Source of the DNA: a virus
Reading direction: 5' to 3' (one strand)
Virus record (IMG/VR): IMGVR_UViG_3300021131_000012
Span: 1-45,615 of that record
Length of the DNA stretch: 45,615 bases
A program made the position numbers and the translations under genes. Below are positions 1 through 9,099 of the stretch, piece after piece (position 1 is the first letter of the stretch; each line of letters starts with the position of its first letter). Below the pieces are notes generated by a model that did not search any database, was not told where the DNA came from, and worked only from the letters and a program-made list of their open reading frames with translations.

Positions 1-42
1 CCCATACGAAATATAAGGACCGGAGTTAGCTGTAATAGACAT
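1..42 (-). CDS. Virion structural protein, N-terminal fragment
   Basis: Only the first 14 codons lie in the window; the gene continues past the left edge. The start ATG at 42-40 follows GGAG at a good spacing. The peptide begins MSITANSGPY. I recall similar N-termini in structural proteins encoded just after the capsid gene in related phages, but this is memory and not a search. It follows the capsid gene by 15 bases on the same strand, so it belongs to the late operon. It may continue towards the gene cut at the right edge if the map is circular, although a direct join is out of frame. Confidence 0.6.
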   Translation of the reverse strand, partial: MSITANSGPYISYG

Positions 43-57
43 TTGCTGTCTCCAATC

Positions 58-972
58 TTACGAAGTTGGGAATGAACCGTAGATCGAACGCCAGTTGTAG
101 TAGCCGACCGAATAACGCTCGTAGCCCTTCACCAACAGGTTGTCTGTTGTGAAATCGACTTGCATATCCATTTCGAAAGGAACGCGTTCCATGTACACCA
201 GACCTTTAACGTTGGTCAGGAGGAACCAAGCGTAGTTGGAGGTCAAGAAGTCCATTACCATGTAACCTTCTGGCAAGCCGCCAGCGGTCATGAGGATAGC
301 GTTCACATCGTTGTCTGCTGTACCGGGACGTAGCTGGGTCTTGGTCAGGCGGATCGCGACTGGCTCCAGTGAAGGAGGAACAATCAATTTACGACCGCGA
401 GCGAAGATTTTGATGCCAGCGATATCACGGAAGTTCTGACGGATCGAAACCATGCCGTTCAACAGAGTCGATTCGTTGAGGTCAACGTCAACGGTTGGCT
501 TGTTGGCAATGGTGGTGCCATCAATAGGATGCGAGGTGGAGCAGAGAGAGACACCGTCGCCGCCGATTGCAGCATTGTAGGTCGTAGCCGTGTTCAGAAC
601 GTTAGCAGCGTAGATTTCTTTCGTCTGATGGAAAGACTCAACGAGGCCGAGGTTGGTTGGCTTGAACTGCGCTTTGTACAGGTTATCGTCGATAGCCTTA
701 CGGGTGATCGCGTAACCGAGAGCGATTTCGTTATGTTCCTGATTGTAGACATAACGTTCGCCAGCGGCGTTATCAAACTGGGTGTTACCACCTTCAGTTT
801 TCAAAGCGGCGAGGCCGAGGTAGCGCATTTCTGCGGTGCGTTCCAGAGCCATATTTGACTTGGTGATTTCGAACACCTTGTCGTACTGGCTTGGAATCTG
901 GGTGTACTTGCCTTCGACGCCACGGAGACCGGGGAGGAGAAGGTCACGAATCTGACTAAGATTAATAGCCAT
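58..972 (-). CDS. Major capsid protein
   Basis: A 304-aa protein that should build the icosahedral shell. It starts MAINLSQIRDLL and has the acidic, beta-rich pattern of HK97-fold or Mu gpT-like capsid proteins, including a central stretch (about residues 150-235) in the style of capsid P- and A-domains. It lies after the scaffold and decoration genes in the usual head-gene order. The ATG at 972 is preceded by AAGGAG. I see no N-terminal prohead-protease domain and no separate protease gene, so assembly probably uses the scaffold 5' of it. The call rests on size, position and general sequence pattern; no single diagnostic motif was used. Confidence 0.8.
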   Translation of the reverse strand: MAINLSQIRDLLLPGLRGVEGKYTQIPSQYDKVFEITKSNMALERTAEMRYLGLAALKTEGGNTQFDNAAGERYVYNQEHNEIALGYAITRKAIDDNLYKAQFKPTNLGLVESFHQTKEIYAANVLNTATTYNAAIGGDGVSLCSTSHPIDGTTIANKPTVDVDLNESTLLNGMVSIRQNFRDIAGIKIFARGRKLIVPPSLEPVAIRLTKTQLRPGTADNDVNAILMTAGGLPEGYMVMDFLTSNYAWFLLTNVKGLVYMERVPFEMDMQVDFTTDNLLVKGYERYSVGYYNWRSIYGSFPTS

Positions 973-985
973 TGTGTATTACTCC

Positions 986-1594
986 TTACAGGCCAGTAGT
1001 GGTGCGGAAGGTCTGATTGTTGAACGCCACAGTGATGTAGTTGTACGGAGTGGTAACGTCCGTACCGTTCGCGCCCGGAGGCTGGGTAATCAGATTGAGG
1101 ATGCGGAAAGCATAGTTGGTCGAAGCACTGATGTTCGCCTGATTGGCGTATGCAATTGACTGACCGCTAAACTGCTGCGAGGAGGTAGGAGTGGTCGTCA
1201 GACCAGCCCAGTCAATGTTCTTGCCGACGTTGGCCTGAACAACAGCGGCGGAACCGCTCGACTGCACCCTGAAAGTAGCCTGTGGATCAGTGATAACCCA
1301 TGCAGTGATGACAGTGCCCGACGGCACGGTCGTGCTACCGGGCCAATATGGCGACCAGATAACGCGGTTTACTGCGGAGGAGTAGTATTCACAGCCAATG
1401 AAGATGCCGAGAATCTGGTTGGCACCGACAGTTGCGGCAGTCAAGTAACCGCCCGAGAGGGAGACGGGATCGCCCGTCATGTAGTAGTTAGTATCACCAC
1501 TAGCAATCAACCACTGCGATTGGCCCAGAGAACCTTCACGCCCGTCGAGGAAGCCAGCAAGTTGGAAACCATTGGGCGCAGATGTGTTCGCCAT
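986..1594 (-). CDS. Head decoration or stabilising protein
   Basis: A 202-aa protein directly before the capsid gene (13-base gap). The sequence is rich in Gly, Ser, Thr, Ala and Asn, with short beta-like segments and no membrane helix. That is typical of small proteins that sit on the outer capsid surface. The start at 1594 has AGGAGCTACCT just ahead of it. It is the first gene after a promoter-like sequence and a structured leader, so it and the capsid gene could be made at higher level than the rest of the operon. Function is inferred from composition and neighbours. Confidence 0.55.
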   Translation of the reverse strand: MANTSAPNGFQLAGFLDGREGSLGQSQWLIASGDTNYYMTGDPVSLSGGYLTAATVGANQILGIFIGCEYYSSAVNRVIWSPYWPGSTTVPSGTVITAWVITDPQATFRVQSSGSAAVVQANVGKNIDWAGLTTTPTSSQQFSGQSIAYANQANISASTNYAFRILNLITQPPGANGTDVTTPYNYITVAFNNQTFRTTTGL

Positions 1595-1603
1595 AGGTAG
1601 CTC

Positions 1604-1756
1604 CTGTCTGGAATGATCTTACTTTTGACAGCGCGTCATACTAAGATCAGTCAGAAAAGCCCGCTACGGCGCGTAACGGAAGTGAATACGCGATAAATAC
1701 CATGATGAATATTTATCGCGCAAGAGTGTTAAAGGAAAAAATTACATTAATTTCAA
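1604..1756 (-). promoter_or_regulatory. Promoter and structured leader of the capsid genes
   Basis: On the minus strand TTGAAA (1756-1751), a 17-base spacer and TTTAAC (733-728 of the 1 kb block, i.e. 1733-1728) form a sigma70-like promoter overlapping the stop of the previous gene. The predicted start (about 1727-1721) is followed at once by a perfect 11-bp stem, CGCGATAAATA with its complement (1720-1710 and 1699-1689, 10-base loop). Next comes a 6-bp stem with a CGC loop at 1677-1663, followed by GGGCTTTT, then an 8-bp inverted repeat TGATCTTA/TAAGATCA (1649-1642 and 1621-1614). The ribosome-binding site lies after these. Confidence 0.5.
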
Positions 1757-2346
1757 CCTTTGGGAATTTCCATTGGGATATATTCTTTCTTAACGACCTG
1801 ACGACGCTGGTCGCGTTCGAAAGTGCCGCTAGGAGCCATGCCCAATGCGCGTTCTTTTTCATTTACAACGCGGCGGGCTTCCTGCAATTCCAAGAACTTG
1901 GCGCGATTAGAGATTTCCGCTGGGCGTTCCATTAAAATCATGCCTTCGCGGATGATTGGACCCTTGTGATTGGCAGGCATCATCGATGGATGACGGGCGG
2001 AATCAACCGCTTCCCAACCAGTCTGCGCCAATTCGACTTCGTACGAGCCGTCTTTCATGCCCAAAGTCTCATAACGCTTCCAATTATAGTCCCATCCATC
2101 CGGAATATCGCGAGGATCGATGTAAAACTTGTCGTAAACGGTCGCATCCGAATCTTCGTTGCGCGAACGAGCGCGAATTTGCTCGGCGCGAAGGTTAGCT
2201 TCACGAATCCCGCGTGTAACGGGGGCCGATTTGGTTTCGATTTCCATATTATTCACGGTATCTACCTCATATGACTGGTGGTTGGTTGAATTAGAGACAC
2301 TTTCGTCCTTACGGGGCCGACCCGGTTTGCGTTTAATGTCACTCAT
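1753..2346 (-). CDS. Head-region protein with basic N-terminus
   Basis: A 197-aa hydrophilic protein of unknown function between scaffold and decoration genes. The N-terminus has KRKPGRPRKD (residues 5-14), an AT-hook-like stretch that could touch DNA, followed by charged helices and a Trp-rich middle (GWDYNWKRYE near residues 83-92). The start ATG overlaps the scaffold stop as ATGA, so it is probably translated by coupling; there is no strong ribosome-binding site of its own. The position suggests a virion or assembly role. The AT-hook likeness may be chance. Confidence 0.6.
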   Translation of the reverse strand: MSDIKRKPGRPRKDESVSNSTNHQSYEVDTVNNMEIETKSAPVTRGIREANLRAEQIRARSRNEDSDATVYDKFYIDPRDIPDGWDYNWKRYETLGMKDGSYEVELAQTGWEAVDSARHPSMMPANHKGPIIREGMILMERPAEISNRAKFLELQEARRVVNEKERALGMAPSGTFERDQRRQVVKKEYIPMEIPKG

Positions 2347-3287
2347 AGCTTCAACTGACCTTTTTTATTGTAATAAAGCATCGCTTCCGCGTATTCTTCA
2401 TCACTCATGCCCAATACTTCGTCCGCATATGCCCGCATTTCGGGGGTAAGTGTAATGCGAACTTGATTATTGTTGATGGTTGGAACGCTTCCGCCACGTG
2501 CAACAGGTGCAGCAGTGACAACACTACGCTGTCGATTGCTTTGCGGAGCTTCTTTTTCCCCCAAACCCAGTTCATTTTCCAAATACTGAAAATATTGTGG
2601 GGTATCGGGCTGGTAATTGTCCGCAATAGCGCGGTAATGAGCCGCCGCCATCAAGTTTTTGCTTTTTTGGTCATGCATAATGTGGATATTCTTGCGTACC
2701 CACGCCTGCGAAGGGCCAGAAAGACGCTGCAATTCTGCTTCGATAGGGTCATATTGCGTCTGTTCGTATGTCTGACGCTGCACTTGCGGTTCTGGACGCG
2801 AACGTTCGTATTGAATGCGTTCGTCCAATGCCTCACGGCCCTGATGAAGGGTCGCGAGTTTGCTTTCCACCTGTGCCATCTGCCGCTGGATTTTGGCAGC
2901 AGCATGATAATCGCCCTGTTCGAGCTTGGAAGCGTATTCATTCTCCAGCATTTCGCCATCACGCTCGTAAGAAGCAATGGCATTAACAAATGCTGTCAGT
3001 TGGTTGTCCGCCGCCTGATTGGCGTACGTGCGAACTTCCGTTTCTTTCTGCTGGAGGTTCTGTTCCGCCTCAAATTTCTGGCGGCGAATCTCGTCAGCTT
3101 CACGCTTTTTGGCTTCCAATTCGCGTTTTAGCTGTTCAATACCGTTGTCCGCAGAATTAACGGGCAGTTCTTCTTCTTTTGCAACCGCATTTACGGGAAG
3201 TTTGGCGGGGGAATCCGCGCCAATATCAATTTCTTCCGTTAATGGCGGCTTAACTTCAATCACGACTTCTTTTGAAGCGGTTTCCAT
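2343..3287 (-). CDS. Scaffold-like protein
   Basis: A 314-aa, very charged protein. Residues about 45-175 are rich in Glu, Lys, Gln and Arg, with long helical, coiled-coil-like heptads (for example KRELEAKKREADEIRRQ). The C-terminal third is basic and ends KKGQLKL. This is the usual plan of phage scaffolds: an acidic coiled-coil body and a basic tail that binds the capsid protein. It sits between the portal side and the capsid gene, as scaffolds do. AGGTGA precedes the ATG at 3287. No protease motif is visible, so the scaffold may leave the shell intact. Confidence 0.65.
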   Translation of the reverse strand: METASKEVVIEVKPPLTEEIDIGADSPAKLPVNAVAKEEELPVNSADNGIEQLKRELEAKKREADEIRRQKFEAEQNLQQKETEVRTYANQAADNQLTAFVNAIASYERDGEMLENEYASKLEQGDYHAAAKIQRQMAQVESKLATLHQGREALDERIQYERSRPEPQVQRQTYEQTQYDPIEAELQRLSGPSQAWVRKNIHIMHDQKSKNLMAAAHYRAIADNYQPDTPQYFQYLENELGLGEKEAPQSNRQRSVVTAAPVARGGSVPTINNNQVRITLTPEMRAYADEVLGMSDEEYAEAMLYYNKKGQLKL

Positions 3288-3297
3288 ATGTCACCTA

Positions 3298-3690
3298 TTA
3301 AAATGCGGAGTCGGGGGCGGGGATGCGCATGCGCACTTGCACGTCTTGCACCATACGGCACAGCACACCATTGATCATGACTTGCCAACCATCCGAAGGA
3401 CGGATCACAACCCAATCACCAACGTCTACATTTTGCCCTTGGAAGGAAGTGTTTGCGTCATCGACAAAGGCTTGTACGCCTTTTTTCAAAACAAGACCCG
3501 CCTTGCCCTGATATTCGTCTTCTTTTCGCGTATCATCGGTAAGAAAAAGCCCGGATTTGGTACGTTCCGGACGCTTGTAAACTGCTACAAGTACCCAATT
3601 AAAGAAAATATCTACTTTAGAAAGGTCGCCGATAGCGTTTCGGATTTCCTCACGTGGATCGCCCACGTGGTCCATAGTCATATACGTCAT
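3298..3690 (-). CDS. GroES-like co-chaperonin
   Basis: A 130-aa protein with the GroES beta-barrel pattern: NWVLVAVYKRPERTKSGLFL (about residues 31-50) matches strand one, the Lys-Thr-Gly mobile-loop region and its return. Later come GLVLKKG, VDVGDWVVI and a final strand around MINGVLCRMVQDVQVRMRI. GroES caps the host GroEL ring, and phage versions such as T4 gp31 let capsid proteins fold. Its place between scaffold and portal fits that job. About 30 extra N-terminal residues precede the barrel, longer than bacterial GroES. AGGAAAAC precedes the start. Confidence 0.8.
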   Translation of the reverse strand: MTYMTMDHVGDPREEIRNAIGDLSKVDIFFNWVLVAVYKRPERTKSGLFLTDDTRKEDEYQGKAGLVLKKGVQAFVDDANTSFQGQNVDVGDWVVIRPSDGWQVMINGVLCRMVQDVQVRMRIPAPDSAF

Positions 3691-3696
3691 GTTTTC

Positions 3697-3909
3697 CTAT
3701 CTCGCGTTGTTGGTATCGCCGATTAACTGATTGTTAATCTCATTAGCCCAGATAAGTGTGTCGGAAATTGCTTTCATATATCCGACGGCAGCTTTGTAGT
3801 CCTCTAGGTTGGTATAAGACCCGCTTAGGATGAACTCCGCACGGGTCTTTGTTTCTTCGGTTAACTTCTCCCGCAGCTTGCGGAAGAACAATATGTCAAA
3901 ACTATTCAC
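3697..3909 (-). CDS. Small helical protein
   Basis: A 70-aa protein of unknown function. It begins at GTG (3909-3907), placed directly after a strong GGAGGTGAC site; that site decides the start. The sequence is one or two amphipathic helices (KLREKLTEETKTRAEFILSG) followed by a Tyr-containing helix. I recall similar 60-70 aa proteins next to portal genes in related phages. It is 6 bases ahead of the co-chaperonin gene and 8 after the Gly/Pro-rich gene, so it is part of the head operon. Confidence 0.6.
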   Translation of the reverse strand: MNSFDILFFRKLREKLTEETKTRAEFILSGSYTNLEDYKAAVGYMKAISDTLIWANEINNQLIGDTNNAR

Positions 3910-3917
3910 GTCACCTC

Positions 3918-5294
3918 CTATTTAGCAAGAGGCCACTTTCGTTTTTCTAAACGACCGAGGCCCGAGCCGGAACCATAATCGTGTTCTTGATGGGTTGGCA
4001 TTGCTGCCTGTGGAGCTTTGCCGCCCACACGGCCACCTGTCTTGCGACCCATAGCACCACCAGCCATAGGAGGCACAGGAGCGGACATTCCGGGTTTGCC
4101 GGGAGCCATGGAGCCCATAGCACCAAGACCCGGTCCTGCGCCTGCGCTAGGCAATGCACCGGGGGGAGGACCACCGGGAGGCATACCGCCGGGAGGACCA
4201 CCAGCACCGCCACCAGCCATTGCGGCAAGCAGCTGCGGAGGAATAGCAGGAGGACCACCAGCTGGCATTGGGGCTGCGCCCTTCTGGCCTTCTGGCGAAA
4301 TGATAATGTTGATGTTGGTTTTACCCTTGGTGCGACCGCCATCCTTGCGTTTGGCGCGACCGCCCCAGCACATTTCATCAGACGCGGGAACGTTAACGCC
4401 GTTTCCTTTTGTGCCGTACAATTTGGAAGCAGCCGTAGCTATCCCTTTAGTGCGACGGTCAGCTTCATCCTTGTATTTGTTGTAAGTTCCCATGCCGCCT
4501 GCACCATTGCGCTCAAGAAACTCCATGCCACGTTGTGCGCCAGCGCGTTTCATTGCTGCTTTTTTAATATAACCTTCCAATGCGCCACCGGACAGTTTGT
4601 GCGCACGGTGTTTAAGGGCTTCACCCTTCACCATCGACTTGATCAACTTCTTGTCAGCCGCTACGTCTTCATGGCGATGCACTGCACCACCCTTTTTGTG
4701 CGGAGCGATAATGCCGGACGACATACCCACGCCGGGATTCATAGGCGCAGAATATGGAATGCCTTCTTTTTTCTTGCGGATAGCCATTGCAGCAGCGCGT
4801 TTCTTGCGCAGCGCAGGGTTAAACCCAGCGACACCGCCGCTTTTCAGGCCAGCAGGACGCTCTGGAGGCATCGGAGCTGGACGCTGTGGAGGAAGAGGGG
4901 CACTTGCAAACGGGTCTGCGCCACGACGAATTTCATCGTCAGTCACATAATGACCCTTGTTGTCGGTTATACCGCGAGTGCTAATGTCTTTGTTCATTGG
5001 GTGGTTTGGGCTGGTCACGGGAACAAAACCGTCACCCTTGTATTTGCCGCGAGGTTTCTTGCCCAAATTGTGCTTTGCTTTGTCGCCCATCAAGTGAGCC
5101 ACTTTACCGCCGCGTTTGAACCGCTGTTTGCCAACGGGAGCAGCTCCGGATGGCATGTCAGTGTTAAGTTGGGGCACACCATCGTAGGGATGCACATCAT
5201 CGAAGTGCTTCTTGGAAGAATGCTCTTTATGCAAACCCATGCGCTCCATTTTGCTATGAGCAGCTTGTTTTGCTTCGTGTTTGTAGTGTGTCAT
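3918..5294 (-). CDS. Gly/Pro-rich virion-associated protein
   Basis: A 458-aa basic protein. The start at 5294 (MTHYKHEAKQ) is preferred over an upstream ATG at 5324 because GGAG lies 7 bases ahead of it and nothing precedes the other. The N-terminal half is rich in Lys, His and Gly; residues about 320-430 are low-complexity Gly/Pro/Met/Ala. GG-x-V/A motifs recur (FKRGGKVAHL, HKKGGAVHRH, RKTGGRVGGK). The same type of motif occurs in three large tail-side proteins of this genome. Function is unknown; its place next to the portal and the shared motif suggest an internal or portal-proximal virion protein. Confidence 0.6.
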   Translation of the reverse strand: MTHYKHEAKQAAHSKMERMGLHKEHSSKKHFDDVHPYDGVPQLNTDMPSGAAPVGKQRFKRGGKVAHLMGDKAKHNLGKKPRGKYKGDGFVPVTSPNHPMNKDISTRGITDNKGHYVTDDEIRRGADPFASAPLPPQRPAPMPPERPAGLKSGGVAGFNPALRKKRAAAMAIRKKKEGIPYSAPMNPGVGMSSGIIAPHKKGGAVHRHEDVAADKKLIKSMVKGEALKHRAHKLSGGALEGYIKKAAMKRAGAQRGMEFLERNGAGGMGTYNKYKDEADRRTKGIATAASKLYGTKGNGVNVPASDEMCWGGRAKRKDGGRTKGKTNINIIISPEGQKGAAPMPAGGPPAIPPQLLAAMAGGGAGGPPGGMPPGGPPPGALPSAGAGPGLGAMGSMAPGKPGMSAPVPPMAGGAMGRKTGGRVGGKAPQAAMPTHQEHDYGSGSGLGRLEKRKWPLAK

Positions 5295-5352
5295 TCTAAA
5301 TCTCCACGGTGGATTTCGCACCATAAACTAAATTTTGGCAACCGCCAATAGG

Positions 5353-7497
5353 TTAAACATTGGGATTATCGGCCAATTTCTGTACGTCTGGTTTGACAAA
5401 CTTTTCGGCTATTGGCGCACTTTCTGGGTGTACTGCAATTTCGCGGGCGAGTTGCAGCATGGAGATACGTTCTTTGCTTTCGCGGTCTGCAACGCGGTTT
5501 TGGGCTTCCGACGTTACGTCTACGGCGCGAACCTTGACTTCCGCCATTTTGGCTTGCGAATCCATCATCTTCGCCTGAGCCATAACCATTGCAGGGTCTG
5601 CCATTGGGTCTTGCTGCTTTGGCGGTGCAAACAACGATTTGGCATCATTGATGCCCATCATATCCATAATGCGTTCATCAACCGCTTGCGGGTTGTACAT
5701 TTCCGGATTAGCGGCTTGCAGTTGCTTGATAGCCATAGCTTTTTGAATGCGAGCCGTCTGCGACGGAGTATTCGGGTCAGCCATAGGGACCAAGTTTACG
5801 TCGTTAAGGGCTTTGACAAGAATTGCTTCGGACCAAGTGCCCGCGGGAAACTTATTTTCGCGCCAGAAGCTTTCGGGGTCTTCCTTGAACAGTTCTTTCA
5901 GCAGTTCAAATTCACGAGCCTGCGCCGCATGCATGCGTTTATGCACGGATGCCATAGTCTTCTGCGCCTGTTCGATCAACGCGATGGTTGTACCGACAGG
6001 AGCCTGTGTATTGCCTTCGCCAACGTTCAATTCGGCGGTACCGCCCAAACGCTGTCCGGACGAGTCAATAAGCTCCAGCAATTGCAAGAAACCAGCATCC
6101 ACGCCACGGTATGGGAGGTTCATAACCATGTTCTGAATTGGCTGACCGCCCGTTTCAATGGCAACGCCAGACCCGGGGGCAACGCGGAATTCGTTCGTCA
6201 ACTGACGACCAGCTTGTTTTGCATACAAGAAGCCCGGGAAGTTAGCGAACATCCCGTTGTCAAGGCACAAACGCCAACCAGCAGTCAGGGCCATTGTCGA
6301 GTTACCCAGCAAATGGAGCAAACCAAACCCATAGAAACCAATGCCGGGGACAAAAATAAAGTCTACAAACACGCCCTTGCGAAGGAAATTGTCATCCTCC
6401 GGCTTCCACCAGCGGCGGATTTCAAGGATTTCGCGGCTGCTCTTGTCCAGAGTCACGCGGTAAGGAAGGCGAAGGCCCGTAATGTTGCCATCAGCGTCTT
6501 CATGCTCGTAACCGGGGATGTCCAGTTCGCAATAGCATTCGTACACATCACGCAATTCGTTTTCCAAATTGGAAGACTGCGTTGGTTTGATTCCCTGAAT
6601 GTCGTCGATTTTTTCTTCGACTGGGTTCTTTTTTGTGGGACCAGCATCCGTTAACGGGATTGTGCGGTACACACCCAATAGCTGCATGCGTTTCATAATT
6701 GAAGGCTGCATTTTGATGTGATGGGTAACGCGCTGTGCCGAGTCGATATTTGTTTCCGAGGAGGAAACAATCACGTCTTTTACGTCTACAAATTCGGAGA
6801 CAGGCCGACGACGAATTGGGCAGTGATATACTTTTTTGAAGGCAGTACCGCAGAAGCCAAGCGAAAAGAACATACGTTCCGTGTCCGGATAGTATTCCTT
6901 GGCGGTGCTGGTCAGGTAATGGTTAAAGTCCATTTCAAGCGCATGCGCTTCAATGTTAACCCCTTTGTTTTCCAACCCATCATTACGCAGTTTAACGGGG
7001 CCGGAAGACGGAAGCATTTCACCTTGCGCGTTGGCCTGAAAGCGAACAATGGATTCCAGCAGCAGCGGGTGTTTAACAGTTGCCTGACCTTCAACGGAGG
7101 TAGAACCATCCGCCGAATTGGATTTGGGGGACTCAATTTTGGTCCCCAGCAGTTCCAAACCCATAACAATCTGCTGTAAGTATTCGGCGCGAGACTGGTC
7201 GTCCTGTTCAATCAAACGAAGAAGATCGTTCGCAATCTGACCCAACGTCGAGTTATCAAGGTCCATCGCGATGTTTTCATGGAAATCATCGTCAATTTTT
7301 TTATTTGGGCTGGCCATTTGGCCTATATTGATCGTAACGGAACCGTCTGCGTTTTCAACTTTGACGTAACCTTTGTCCGTGTCAATCGTAGGCTCAATAT
7401 CGCCTTCGGCCTCCAGATCAATGTCCATAGGCTTGTAATCGTCATACGTTTTACCGGAGACGGGGTTCTGTCGAATATTGAACGGGGCGAGAGCCAT
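5353..7497 (-). CDS. Portal protein
   Basis: A 714-aa protein directly after the large terminase (3-base gap), the usual slot for a portal. The portal is the dodecameric channel at one capsid vertex through which DNA is packed and ejected. Length and features fit the long portals of P22-like podoviruses: an acidic N-terminus, a DDFHENIA/LLRLIEQD helical start, a central region around VFVDFIFVPGIGFYGFGLLHLLGN (a hydrophobic segment that is typical of these portals), and a long charged helical C-terminus with repeats of AKM-type heptads (about residues 615-690) that could form a barrel. No frameshift is seen. Confidence 0.85.
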   Translation of the reverse strand: MALAPFNIRQNPVSGKTYDDYKPMDIDLEAEGDIEPTIDTDKGYVKVENADGSVTINIGQMASPNKKIDDDFHENIAMDLDNSTLGQIANDLLRLIEQDDQSRAEYLQQIVMGLELLGTKIESPKSNSADGSTSVEGQATVKHPLLLESIVRFQANAQGEMLPSSGPVKLRNDGLENKGVNIEAHALEMDFNHYLTSTAKEYYPDTERMFFSLGFCGTAFKKVYHCPIRRRPVSEFVDVKDVIVSSSETNIDSAQRVTHHIKMQPSIMKRMQLLGVYRTIPLTDAGPTKKNPVEEKIDDIQGIKPTQSSNLENELRDVYECYCELDIPGYEHEDADGNITGLRLPYRVTLDKSSREILEIRRWWKPEDDNFLRKGVFVDFIFVPGIGFYGFGLLHLLGNSTMALTAGWRLCLDNGMFANFPGFLYAKQAGRQLTNEFRVAPGSGVAIETGGQPIQNMVMNLPYRGVDAGFLQLLELIDSSGQRLGGTAELNVGEGNTQAPVGTTIALIEQAQKTMASVHKRMHAAQAREFELLKELFKEDPESFWRENKFPAGTWSEAILVKALNDVNLVPMADPNTPSQTARIQKAMAIKQLQAANPEMYNPQAVDERIMDMMGINDAKSLFAPPKQQDPMADPAMVMAQAKMMDSQAKMAEVKVRAVDVTSEAQNRVADRESKERISMLQLAREIAVHPESAPIAEKFVKPDVQKLADNPNV

Positions 7498-7500
7498 ATG

Positions 7501-9099
7501 TTACACCCAATATAACGGTTTACTGTTAATCTGTGGCTTGTATATCATGGATTCTGTCTTTTCCGCTATAGCTTCGGCGGGTTTTTGTGCAAATCCAATG
7601 GTTCGCAGATGCAAAAGTGCTTGCGTCATACTGTCCACCAAGTCGTCATGCGACCCACGGGGGAAAGATTCGGCTTGCGAAATGATCTTTTCCGCCCAAT
7701 CAAAGTCCGGTGCGTAGATCATCCCTTCGGAAAACAGGTGCTGGATGGCATATGCACGAGCGACCTTATCACCCCGACCGGGGTCGATAAGTTGCAAGCC
7801 CCAGTTTTCCCTCGCGAAATTGGCGCGAATTTCTTGTGCGACGCTAATCCCGGCGGCTTTCGATTCGATCAGGAGCTTGTCGATCTTGAACTTGTTGCAC
7901 AACAAACCGACTTGTTTGACGAGCTGCGGGAACTCTAGACGGTCCTGCCATGCGTAAATGAGCATGATCCGCCTGTTATCATGGCGGTCTGTCCATACGC
8001 CCCAGATTGTCAGAGCCGAATAATCATTCTCTTGTTTTGTTGTGTATGCCGTATCCAAAGACGCAACGACGTATTCAAACGGCGGGAAAACAGTTTTGGG
8101 GAGCCCTTCCGTACCGGAGATGCTTTCATCCCATAAAACCCACCATTCCCTTTTGATAATACCGCCGCCTTTGGGCTGTGGACGTTGCTGCAACTGGCCC
8201 GCCGCCGCAAACGGCCCGAGGCTTGATTCAAGTTCTTTGACTTCCGCGTCCCCAAATCGCTCAGGAATAAGAAGTTCACCCTCTTCCCGTTCGTCAATGA
8301 ACCATTGAGTAATACAACGGCGGTCTGACTCAAAGCGCATCGGTAGGCATAGATGAGTCCAATTTCCGATATCTTTTTGAAGGATGTGACCCGTAAGGTC
8401 ACCTTCGTGGAGTCTTTGCATGATAACGATAAACGCTCCCGTTTTGGGATCGTTAAGTCGGGTGGACATCGATTGATCCCACCACTCCAGTGTACCTTCA
8501 CGGACAAGGTCTGACTCCACTTCGTTCGCGTTGTGCGGATCGTCAACGATGATAATGCTACCACCTTCCCCTGTCAGGGAGCCGTCAACGGATGTCGCGA
8601 GGCGATACCCACCCTTATCATTGTCAAACCGAACCTTTGTGTTCTGGTCGGACGTAATCCGGAACCTTTCACCCCAATATTTTTTATACCACGGGCTTTC
8701 AAGGAGCCGCCGTGTTTTCAAACTATCGCGGATGGACAGGGTTTGCGCGTAGGATGCGAACAAGAACTGCACATGCGGGCCGGACAGGGGTCCATACTCG
8801 CGCTGCGCCCACACCCAAGCGGGAAACGCGACGGAAACCATTGAAGATTTGGATGTGCGGGGCGGAACGTTGATAACAAGCCGCCGAATTTCCCCGTTAG
8901 CGACCGCCTGCAAATGTTCACCGATAGCGTTCAAATGCCAACCGTGTTTGTACGGGTTAGGATCGATGTACTTCCAACCGCCACGAAGGAATTTATGGAT
9001 GTTATTCTCGTACTCCAACCGGAAGATTTCCTTGATCGCTTCATCCGGATGCTCATCAAGGGCATTTTTGTAGTGCGATGGCAGAATAAGGTCACTCAT
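7501..9099 (-). CDS. terL: Terminase large subunit
   Basis: A 532-aa packaging motor. The ATPase has a variant Walker A, VPPRTSKSS (about residues 78-86), and Walker B IIVDDPH (about 183-189). The RNase H-like nuclease follows with acidic residues in SLDTAY (D349), LLIESKAAG (E412) and GSHDDLVD (D485, D486). It cuts concatemers and pumps DNA through the portal. The start at 9099 overlaps the small-subunit stop by 8 bases (ATGAGTGA), which favours coupled translation; an ATG at 9123 has no ribosome-binding site. Which packaging mode is used cannot be read from the sequence alone. Confidence 0.93.
   Translation of the reverse strand: MSDLILPSHYKNALDEHPDEAIKEIFRLEYENNIHKFLRGGWKYIDPNPYKHGWHLNAIGEHLQAVANGEIRRLVINVPPRTSKSSMVSVAFPAWVWAQREYGPLSGPHVQFLFASYAQTLSIRDSLKTRRLLESPWYKKYWGERFRITSDQNTKVRFDNDKGGYRLATSVDGSLTGEGGSIIIVDDPHNANEVESDLVREGTLEWWDQSMSTRLNDPKTGAFIVIMQRLHEGDLTGHILQKDIGNWTHLCLPMRFESDRRCITQWFIDEREEGELLIPERFGDAEVKELESSLGPFAAAGQLQQRPQPKGGGIIKREWWVLWDESISGTEGLPKTVFPPFEYVVASLDTAYTTKQENDYSALTIWGVWTDRHDNRRIMLIYAWQDRLEFPQLVKQVGLLCNKFKIDKLLIESKAAGISVAQEIRANFARENWGLQLIDPGRGDKVARAYAIQHLFSEGMIYAPDFDWAEKIISQAESFPRGSHDDLVDSMTQALLHLRTIGFAQKPAEAIAEKTESMIYKPQINSKPLYWV

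Noticed and set aside
5295-5324. ATG at 5324 adding ten residues to the 458-aa protein
   Set aside because: No ribosome-binding site ahead of it, whereas the ATG at 5294 has GGAG at seven bases.
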